From contig JACEVL010000514.1 of assembly GCA_020284085.1 (NCBI GenBank), forward strand, positions 816,001-880,000: a stretch of DNA of 64,000 nucleotides. Reading direction: 5' to 3'. How positions within the stretch are numbered: position 1 is the stretch's first letter; each line of letters opens with the position of its first letter. Under the pieces are notes generated by a model, which was not told where the DNA came from, did not search any database, and saw only the letters and a program-made list of their open reading frames with translations. Origin of the DNA: Aporrectodea caliginosa. Its lineage: Eukaryota; Annelida; Clitellata; Crassiclitellata; Lumbricidae. The translations under genes and the position numbers were made by a program. Below are positions 56,792 to 64,000 of this stretch, piece by piece.

Positions 56792-59700
56792 ATGACAGAC
56801 GAGCAATCAACCGTCGACTACAGTCTGGTGGACGTGGGAGAACCGCCGCATCGTCAGCCAAGCAGTTCTACGCCGTTTGCGAAGAGAACGACGACGGAGT
56901 CCAGGTTCCTGCTCGAAGGCATTGACTTCGACGATCCGATGCCTGCAGAGATGGACGACGCGGCGAGGTCAGCAGAACGACCGGTGGAAAAACCAGAGCA
57001 AAGGCCGGTGAACCAATCAGAGAAACAACCAGTGGAGCGTCCAGTACGACGCGTAGTGAAGCAACCGGAGGAACATTCAGTGGAGAAACCGGCGCAACAA
57101 CCATTGAGGCAACCAGAGGAACCGAGACGCCTCGAGAGCACGGATGTCGCCTTCGGATACAGAAAGTCACCGATGAAACCGGGAAAGTTTGACGGCACCG
57201 GTTCACTCGAGTCCTTTCTCGCTCAATTCGACGTGTGCGCCAGGCACAATGGGTGGACGTCAACGGACCGTGTGGATTTTCTGCGCTGCGCTCTGGAGAA
57301 GGCTGCCACGCAGTTATTATGGGACTTTGGTGCGAGGCAGGACGTCACCTACGAAGAATTAGTCGGTCGACTCCGCCAGAGGTACGGCACCGAAGGACAA
57401 GCGGAGACGTTCAGGGCACAACTGCATTATCGACGCCAGCGGACGGATGAGACACTGAGCAACCTGCTTCACGAGATACGTCGGTTGGTTGTGTTGGCGT
57501 ATCCAGTACCGTCAAATGAGACAACCGAGATCATCGCACGGGACGCATTCTTGGAGTCGATGCACGACCGCGAGCTATCCTTGAAAGTCCGGGAGCGTGA
57601 ACCAAAAACATTGGACGAGGCTTATCGCACGGCGTTACGGCTGGAAGCATACCAGCGCACAACCGAACAGGAGGATCGACGGAGAGCACCTAACCGCGTC
57701 CGAGGGACCCAGGGAACGGAGACGAACAGTCCGACGCAGTCTCAACTGGACCGGTTCCTTGCCGCACAACTTGAGAGTCAGCGCAAGTGGCAGATGGACA
57801 TGGAGGAACGCTTCAATCGTCAATTCGCCGAGCTACGAAGCAGCACCAACCGAGACACGGAACCGAGACGCGAAGCACCCAGCTTCGGGAACAACCAGCG
57901 CGACCGAGGAAGAACCTTGACCTGCTTCAACTGTGGAAGAGCCGGTCACTTCGCCAGAAACTGCCGCCAGGGCCGACGCTTTCGACGACAAGACACCACC
58001 GCCGAACCAGGAGTCCCGTCATCGGAGGAAGAGAACGTCGCGAGGAACCACACCACTCGCCAGAGGTCAGCCGTTCAAGGAGGAAGCAACGCCATATACA
58101 TCCGAGGAACCATCAACGGAGGAACACAACTCTGTCTGGTCGACACCGGATCAGAGGTGAGTTTGGTGCCGCATTCCGCTGTAGTGGGTTTAGAACTGAC
58201 TCCTTGTAGTCGCGTGTTGATGGCTGCTAATGGTACTGAAATTAGGGTGCTTGGGGAGGTAGCTGTCCAAATTAAGATGTGGCGTGGGTTTGCAATTCCC
58301 ACTACGTTCTTGGTCTCTGACCAGATCGTCGAGCCTATGTTAGGAATGGACTGGCTGAGACAGCATAAATGTAGGCTAGGCTTTGGCACAGGAGCATTAT
58401 TTGTAGGGCGGCGTAAGATACCATTGGTAAAGGGTAACGGTTCCACATGGTGTAGGCGCGTAATAGTAGCGGAGGACGTGTTGATCCCTCCTAAGTGTCA
58501 GCAGGACATTGCTGCTAGAACTTTATTCGGGAACCTGTCGGCCATGGCTCCTGCTTGGATGACAGAAGTTAGAGAGGTCGTGCCGGGTGTCCATGTCGCA
58601 CGAGTTTTAGTGGATGAGAGGGCCTCTAATAGTATGGTGCGAGTAGTCAACTTGACTAAGGAACCGATCCGACTAGACAAGGATCAACTGTTAGGCGGTT
58701 TGTACCCCGTTCAGATAGAAGTAAGTGGTGAGACGCAGGAGAGTCCCCGAGAGCCGCCGTTCGAAGAGGCACTATTAAATGAGTTGCCTGAGGACGTGCC
58801 GCCTGAAGCTAAGAAGAAGCTGGAGGGACTCCTGCGGGAATATCGTGACGTATTTTCCACGAGTGAAGGAGACTTGGGCAGGACATCGATATGCGCTCAT
58901 CGAATAGACACAGGAGACGCGGCGCCAGTGAGGCAACCGTTACGAAGGCAACCCTTCGCGTACCAGGCCACAATAGATGAGCGAATGGACCAGATGATAG
59001 CAGATGGAGTGATTGAACCAGCAGTGAGTGAGTGGGCTGCCAATGTAGTTCTGGCACGAAAGAAAGATGGAACGATGAGGTTCTGTATAGACTATCGACA
59101 TTTAAATGAGTGCACGAAGAAGGACTCGTACCCCCTTCCCAGGGTGGACGAATGTTTAGATGCCTTGTCAGGAGCGAGCTGGTTCAGTACGCTGGACTTG
59201 CGGAGTGGCTACCACCAGGTAGCGATGGACATGAAGGATGCGGATAAGACAGCTTTTGTCACTCGGAGAGGAATATTCCGTTGGAGAGTGATGCCCTTTG
59301 GTTTATGTAACGCTCCGGCTACGTTCCAGCGTTTGATGGATATTGCCCTATCCGGATTGAATTTTGAGACATGTTTAGTGTATCTGGATGATGTCATTAT
59401 TTTTGGTAATGACTTGGATCAACACCTTGAGCGGTTAAAACAGGTTCTGCAGAGATTGAGAGAGGCGCATCTGAAATTGAAGCCAACTAAATGTCAGCTA
59501 TTGAGGAGAACTGTCAGTTTCTTGGGGCATGTGATGACTCCAGACGGGGTGGCGGTAGATCCATCCAAAGTGGAAGATGTGACAGCTTGGCCAGTGCCGG
59601 AACGACTGACAGATGTACGTGCATTTTTGGGGCTCTGCTCCTATTATCGGAAGTTTATTAGGGGATTTTCATCTATGGCTGCACCCTTGTTTGCTCTCAC

Positions 59701-61660
59701 CAAGAAGGGTAGAGCATTTGTTTGGGATGATGAGTGTCAGACTGCTTTTTCAAGGCTTAAGGTGGCTCTGACTACAGCACCAGTGCTAACACTGCCAAAG
59801 AGTGAAGGGATCTATGTGTTAGATTGTGATGCCTCTGACATAGGAATTGGAGCTGTATTGTCGCAGAGAGTTGAGGGAGAGGAGAAGGTGATAGCCTACG
59901 GAAGCCGTCTTTTGTCCACAGCCGAGGTCAAATATTGTATTACACGAAAGGAATTGCTGGCTGTTGTGTACTTCGTGAAGTACTACCGTCAATATTTGCT
60001 GGGCAGGAAATTTGAGTTGCGTACAGATCATGCTGCATTGAGGTGGTTGTGGAAAACTCCAGAACCGATTGGACAGCAAGGTCGGTGGCTTGAGCGGTTG
60101 TCCGAGTATGAGTTTGAAATTATTCACCGACCAGGAAGGAGGCATGGCAATGCCGATGCTCTGTCTCGAAAGCCTTGTCGCCAGTGTGGATTAGAGGATC
60201 AGATTCCTGTGGTAGCGGCCACGAGAACAGCGACCGTAGCGCCACTGAGTAGTGAGTCAAGTCCGAGGGACCCTATTTTAGAAGCTCAGGAGGCGGATCC
60301 TGACCTGAGGGTCGTAAAACAGTGGTTGATTGAAGGTGCGACGGTACCCGACTTGCTGGAAGTGCTATCGGAGAGCGCTACCGTTAAGGTATACTGGCAC
60401 CAGCGAGAGAGTTTGTATTTGCGAGACGGCATTATGTACAGGAAAAGAATGGATGATGTGGAACAGTTGCTGTTGCCCAAGACTTTGAAAGAGGAATTTT
60501 TGAGACTCGCGCACACGGGAATAACCGGCGGGCACCTGGGAGTGCGCCGAACCCGATGGCAGATCCGTAGGAGAGCGTACTGGGTTGGTTGGTCGGGAGA
60601 CGTGAAGCGTTTTTGCCAACGCTGTCCCCAGTGCAACCAGTATCGCAGAGGGAAACCACCCAGGCAAGGGCCACTTCAACCGCTGCCATGTGGAGAACCT
60701 TGGGAGCGTTTGAGTTTGGACATAACGGGACCACATCCAAGGAGTAGGAAGGGTAACATCTACATTTTGACCATGATGGACAATTTCAGTAAATATGTGG
60801 AAGCGATCCCGATGGCTAACCAGGAAGCCGTATCAGTAGCGAAGGCGTTGGTTGAGAATGTTATCGTGAGATACGGGGCGCCATTGCAGATTCTCACGGA
60901 TCAAGGGACGAATTTTGAGGGGCATTTGTTTCAAGAGTTGTGTAGGCTCCTAGGCGTAGACAAGGTTAGGACGTCCAGTTACCACCCTAGTGGGAACGGC
61001 CTAATTGAGAGGTTCCACCGCACGCTAAACGCTATGCTGGGGAAAATCATTAGTAGCCACCAGCGCGACTGGGATGAGGTTTTGCCTCACGTTTTGGCGG
61101 CGTATCGGGCATCAATCCACCAAGTAACCGGGTTTTCACCAAACCGATTACTGTATGGAAGAGAAAATCGGATGCCTCTGGATCTTGTTTATGGACGGCC
61201 CCCGGGATTCGAATTGGACAACGCCACCTACTCAAGTTATGTCGAAGACTTAGCCGAGAGGATGGAGACAGCGTATCGGGAGGTACGTGAGCAATTACGT
61301 CGAGCAGCAGAACGGAGGAAACATGATTACGACCTCCGTGTACGTCCCGCCACTTTCGACGTAGGAACCTCTGTGTGGTACTTTACTCCGCGAAGGTACC
61401 AGGGACGAAGCCCCAAGTGGCAGAAACTTTATTGCGGGCCTTATGAAGTCTTGAAACGATGCGGGCCGGTCAACTATTTGCTACGGAAGTCGCCAAAGTC
61501 TCCTCCCTTTGTCGCTCATGTGGACAAGTTGAAGCATTGTTTTCAGTCGGCGAGGGAAGACGACACCAACGACAATCAGCCAACGGAAGAACACAGCGAG
61601 GTCTTCAATAACCACCCTCGACCGCGTCGGGTGATCCGGAGACCCGTACGGTTCCAGTAA
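56792..61660 (+). CDS. gag-pol: Gag-Pol polyprotein, 1622 aa, uninterrupted
   Basis: The ATG at 56792 is 79 bp after the 5' LTR and is the first in frame. Residues ~55-115 are a Pro/Glu-rich run of degenerate P.E.P hexamers. The capsid-like region is at ~130-300. The CCHC knuckle is at C378, C381, H386, C391. The aspartic protease has DTGS at 451-454. RT (about 700-890) has the active site YLDD at 864-867. RNase H has its first Asp at about D1013, plus KELLAVVY and RTDHAALRWL. Integrase has a zinc module at H1241, H1248, C1278, C1281, a DD35E triad at D1310, D1370, E1406, and GPY at 1549-1551. There is no frameshift or stop between gag and pol, so both come from one frame. All catalytic residues are present. 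It would drive reverse transcription and integration of the element. The clade within Ty3/gypsy is not assigned. Confidence 0.97.
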   Translation: MTDEQSTVDYSLVDVGEPPHRQPSSSTPFAKRTTTESRFLLEGIDFDDPMPAEMDDAARSAERPVEKPEQRPVNQSEKQPVERPVRRVVKQPEEHSVEKPAQQPLRQPEEPRRLESTDVAFGYRKSPMKPGKFDGTGSLESFLAQFDVCARHNGWTSTDRVDFLRCALEKAATQLLWDFGARQDVTYEELVGRLRQRYGTEGQAETFRAQLHYRRQRTDETLSNLLHEIRRLVVLAYPVPSNETTEIIARDAFLESMHDRELSLKVREREPKTLDEAYRTALRLEAYQRTTEQEDRRRAPNRVRGTQGTETNSPTQSQLDRFLAAQLESQRKWQMDMEERFNRQFAELRSSTNRDTEPRREAPSFGNNQRDRGRTLTCFNCGRAGHFARNCRQGRRFRRQDTTAEPGVPSSEEENVARNHTTRQRSAVQGGSNAIYIRGTINGGTQLCLVDTGSEVSLVPHSAVVGLELTPCSRVLMAANGTEIRVLGEVAVQIKMWRGFAIPTTFLVSDQIVEPMLGMDWLRQHKCRLGFGTGALFVGRRKIPLVKGNGSTWCRRVIVAEDVLIPPKCQQDIAARTLFGNLSAMAPAWMTEVREVVPGVHVARVLVDERASNSMVRVVNLTKEPIRLDKDQLLGGLYPVQIEVSGETQESPREPPFEEALLNELPEDVPPEAKKKLEGLLREYRDVFSTSEGDLGRTSICAHRIDTGDAAPVRQPLRRQPFAYQATIDERMDQMIADGVIEPAVSEWAANVVLARKKDGTMRFCIDYRHLNECTKKDSYPLPRVDECLDALSGASWFSTLDLRSGYHQVAMDMKDADKTAFVTRRGIFRWRVMPFGLCNAPATFQRLMDIALSGLNFETCLVYLDDVIIFGNDLDQHLERLKQVLQRLREAHLKLKPTKCQLLRRTVSFLGHVMTPDGVAVDPSKVEDVTAWPVPERLTDVRAFLGLCSYYRKFIRGFSSMAAPLFALTKKGRAFVWDDECQTAFSRLKVALTTAPVLTLPKSEGIYVLDCDASDIGIGAVLSQRVEGEEKVIAYGSRLLSTAEVKYCITRKELLAVVYFVKYYRQYLLGRKFELRTDHAALRWLWKTPEPIGQQGRWLERLSEYEFEIIHRPGRRHGNADALSRKPCRQCGLEDQIPVVAATRTATVAPLSSESSPRDPILEAQEADPDLRVVKQWLIEGATVPDLLEVLSESATVKVYWHQRESLYLRDGIMYRKRMDDVEQLLLPKTLKEEFLRLAHTGITGGHLGVRRTRWQIRRRAYWVGWSGDVKRFCQRCPQCNQYRRGKPPRQGPLQPLPCGEPWERLSLDITGPHPRSRKGNIYILTMMDNFSKYVEAIPMANQEAVSVAKALVENVIVRYGAPLQILTDQGTNFEGHLFQELCRLLGVDKVRTSSYHPSGNGLIERFHRTLNAMLGKIISSHQRDWDEVLPHVLAAYRASIHQVTGFSPNRLLYGRENRMPLDLVYGRPPGFELDNATYSSYVEDLAERMETAYREVREQLRRAAERRKHDYDLRVRPATFDVGTSVWYFTPRRYQGRSPKWQKLYCGPYEVLKRCGPVNYLLRKSPKSPPFVAHVDKLKHCFQSAREDDTNDNQPTEEHSEVFNNHPRPRRVIRRPVRFQ

Positions 61661-62368
61661 GCCACGGGTGTGTGACGTCGCCAACCGACTCTGTACGATC
61701 GATCGACAGGACACAATGTCCAGACACTTCGAGCAACGGTTTGAAAGAGCGGCGACGCAAGACTTTTGCTGAGACTCTTGCTGCTTTGAGACTTTGCTGT
61801 GAGACTGTCTGTGAGACTCTGCTACGAGACTTTCACTTTGAGACTTTAGCGTGAGAACTTTTGCTGAGACTCTTGCTGCTGAAAGACTTGTGATTTGAGA
61901 CTCTGTTGGAAGGTTTTTTTTTGAATGATTTTTGTGAAGGGACTCGGCTTTGGCTTTGAGGGATTGTGGCTTAGAGACTTTTTCTCTGCTGAGACTGAAC
62001 ATGTTGTTGTTTGTAAGGCGTTTAGTTGATCCGCAGTCAATGTTTTATGGCTGGAGTTGTAATTAAACTTGGACGCTGAAATGGACAGTGAGAAAGCATT
62101 TTATCTGTTCTTTATCGTTAGAGGTTGCAATGCCTGCTTAACGTGATGTCTTTATCGTTAGTTGGACACTGCGAGGCATTAGCGTTTTCGATGGACTTTT
62201 AGTCAACTGTTATTTTGATAATTGAGAACATTATGATGATCTTTGCTTGCTTACTGTAGCAGCTCAAATTTAATTTTCTTTTGGGGTCATGGTTTTGACC
62301 AAATTTTAAGTTTTGGGTCGACCTTGGTTTCCGAAAAGGGACTTTCGGTATTATTGGTCGGCGGGGAT
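61661..62368 (+). other. 3' untranslated region of the LTR element, with GAGACT repeats
   Basis: About 700 bp between the pol stop and the 3' LTR. 61768-62000 contains about ten GAGACT cores in the context (T/C)TG(A/C)GAGACT(C/T)T. The polypurine region GGCGGGGA lies at 62361-62367, just before the LTR start at 62369. There is no env-like frame. Confidence 0.85.
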
Positions 62369-63351
62369 TGTTGCGAAATTTATAATTGGCTGGGCACTCT
62401 ATGGAGCGCTGTAGTATTAATTTTAAGTCATTTCCTATTGAGCTGCTACGGTTAGATAGTTGATTTGGCACTCTATGGAACGCCAATGTTTGATAATTGT
62501 GTTGGTGCGATTTTTGATTGATACCTGTTGATATTGACATCGAGAGAGCTGCAAACTGCACCGGAGCCATTTTAGGAAATGTCCTGTGCTTTATATATAG
62601 CAATTGCTGGTGAAACTGCACCGGTGCCATTATAGGATATATCATGTGGTTTACATATAGCACTTGCTGGTAAAACTGCACCGGTGCCAATTTAAGATAT
62701 ACCCTGTGGTGAGTAGGTAGCACCGGCCGGTAAAACTGCACCACCGGTGCTCTTTCGAGAAACTGCACCACCGGTGCCATTTTGAGATATTGCACCGGTG
62801 CCATTTCTAGTTGCACCGCATGGAAAAGGTGTGGGGGCACCAGGGTTTTCTGCACCTCTGATAGGTATATAAGGCAGAGGTTGGCCATGGGACAGTCAGT
62901 CTGGAGAAGACCGCCTGAAGATTCGGCCTCGAGCTTTGCATCGGCCTCGCAGTCTTGGTGGAGTCTGAAGAGGACCTGCCGCCGATCTACGGACCAGCCA
63001 TCCGAGGAGTGGTCGCTGGAGGACCTGCTCGACTAGAGGCTAGAGAAGACGGTCTGGGGAAGACTGAGGGCCTGCTTGATGATAGGAGTGACGAGGAAGC
63101 AGATGTGCAGTTCTCTCTCGATGTCAAGTTGCCTGTTGATGTGATTCTGTCAATCGTCGATGAGAAGAACTATTAAAGCGGTGTTCTACGTGTGTGAGTG
63201 TGTCGCTGGTGATCAATCCAAACCTCTCGATAGACCACGAGAGTCGGACCGGACAACCTTTGTTGAGGCCTGGGGTTTCGGCATCCTGGTAGAGCCTTGA
63301 ACCACTCAGCAAAGAAGACGAATAGAGAAGACGACCCCTGGTTTCCCGACA
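62369..63351 (+). repeat. 3' LTR
   Basis: Complete 983-bp LTR beginning TGTTGCG and ending CCCGACA, with the same U3 repeat array (about 62555-62820) and TATATAA at 62866-62872. It is immediately followed by A and the TA of a mariner end. Confidence 0.95.
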
Positions 63352-63354
63352 ATA

Positions 63355-64000
63355 CACTGTGTCCGGAAAAATGGGACCCCTTATGGTAATATGAAAATGA
63401 ACTAGTAAATATTCCTCGATTTTTAAAATTCCAAAACCGTCTTTAATCCTGAGATACTTAGGCCTAGCTAATAATTATTGTTAAAATATAAAAGGTCATG
63501 TTATAGAATAATGACGTCATAATGACGTCATTTCTATCAAAATTTAAGTATTAAGGATGACAAGAAATTGGTGCATTATCTCTTGGTAAAAAGGAAACCC
63601 ATTTCACAGAACCGGGTGCGAAACTAAATCGAGCTTATTACCGGGATTGTTTGCTGTTGGAAAAATTATTCCCTGATAGCCTGGAATATTCGTATTATTA
63701 CAAATGTCAAGATGGCCTCGAGCTCACCGAGCTCTTGAAACTGTTGAACTGCTGACAAAGGAGACTCTGGATTTCGTACCTCCTATATAATCTTTGACCG
63801 TCAAACAGCCCGAACTTAAATCCGGTTGATTACAAGATACGGGGACTAATGCAAGAGAAGGTTTTCAGGACAAAGAGCAGAGACAGTGAAGGGCCGTGTG
63901 AGCGAATCGTTAATGCCTGGGAGGAATTTGATAAGCTGGTTGTCGATGCTGCTATTGGCAAATGGCGCGCGCGACTTGAAGCTTGTGCTGTGGCCGAAGG
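63355..64000 (+). mobile_element. Mariner-type element, cut by window end
   Basis: TA (63353-63354) then CACTGTGTCCGGAAAAATGG, a mariner-like TIR that directly abuts the LTR element. Transposase remains start about 63600 on the plus strand. The right end is outside the window. Confidence 0.75.
63600..64000 (+). pseudogene. Mariner transposase, C-terminal half, decayed
   Basis: HFTEPGAKLNRAYYRDCLLL starts near 63600. QDG near 63706 holds the second catalytic Asp (QQDGAPAH is expected; here the next residues are shifted). ELLTKETLDFVPP follows, then LNPVDYK near 63815 with the third catalytic Asp. RIVNAWEEFDKLVVDAAIGK, WRARLEAC runs to the window end. At least two frameshifts and loss of the N-terminal half make it inactive. 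Confidence 0.8.

Larger units (their letters stand above)
55785..63351 (+). mobile_element. Near-intact Ty3/gypsy LTR retrotransposon
   Basis: Two LTRs about 1% diverged (by eye) flank a single open gag-pol frame in standard order: gag, protease, RT, RNase H, integrase. The right LTR is complete (TGTTGCG...CGACA). The left LTR lacks its first ~7 bases, which are replaced by LINE coding sequence, and has a ~48-bp deletion. The element has a PBS, polypurine region, TATA box and poly(A)-like signal. GC content is clearly higher than the surroundings. It is the youngest element in the window. Confidence 0.96.

Noticed and set aside
57787..58209. 140-codon plus-strand frame inside gag-pol
   Set aside because: Out-of-frame shadow of the polyprotein, rich in Arg/Pro, with no recognisable domain.
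55768..63355. 4-bp TSD ATAC for the young LTR element
   Set aside because: The left ATAC lies inside LINE coding sequence 14 bases before the LTR similarity starts, so the match is probably chance.

Overview
This is eukaryotic DNA from an invertebrate animal. It is AT-rich, full of microsatellites, and mostly transposable elements (TEs). There is one recognisable host gene, a filamin-type actin-binding protein on the minus strand. Three consecutive coding exons are visible: 34219-34539 (start of the first calponin-homology domain), 10645-10884 (end of CH1 and start of CH2) and 9323-9420 (end of CH2). Their splice signals and phases agree (1, 1, 0). The first visible intron is 23.3 kb. The rest of the gene lies left of the window or is not recognisable. 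The species cannot be named. Two Ty3/gypsy-type elements with integrase ahead of reverse transcriptase (the Gmr1-like arrangement, first described in deuterostomes) and the cut-and-paste repertoire fit a marine invertebrate.

Layout. 1-1662: TIR element with a decayed, widespread but poorly characterised protein (family 1). 1663-6860: Gmr1-like LTR element split by a 1062-bp hAT MITE. 6905-8225: LINE fragment (-). 9323-10884: filamin exons 3 and 2. 10885-34218: giant intron. It holds a piggyBac (11326-18197) containing hAT-like copy A; a hAT relic (18677-19977); a hAT-like element with long TIRs (20042-22422) and a related pseudogene (22610-23160); a mariner relic (24341-29908) whose right TIR is split by a 4.4-kb piggyBac that holds a foldback and a LINE; hAT-like copies B and C; and a solo LTR. 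34219-34539: filamin exon 1. 35480-36392: family-2 pseudogene and a 225-bp hAT MITE. 36668-47041: a second decayed Gmr1-like element carrying a family-1 TIR element in gag and a hAT with a nested piggyBac MITE. 49244-53699: two hAT-like elements with family-2 pseudogenes. 54338-55784: another family-2 copy and a LINE scrap. 55785-63351: a near-intact LTR retrotransposon with a single 1622-codon gag-pol frame. 63355-end: a mariner transposase relic.

Most boundaries are supported by terminal inverted repeats plus target-site duplications (TSDs) readable in the sequence. Several insertions can be dated relative to each other because removing them restores the host element's frame. The two most interesting signals are these. 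Two widespread, poorly named protein families are tied here to specific transposon ends: family 1 to CACTGGACAACA with a 3-bp TSD, family 2 to YAGNGTGG-type ends with 8-bp TSDs. There are also two independent integrase-before-RT gypsy elements. Everything except filamin and the 55.8-63.4 kb element looks dead.
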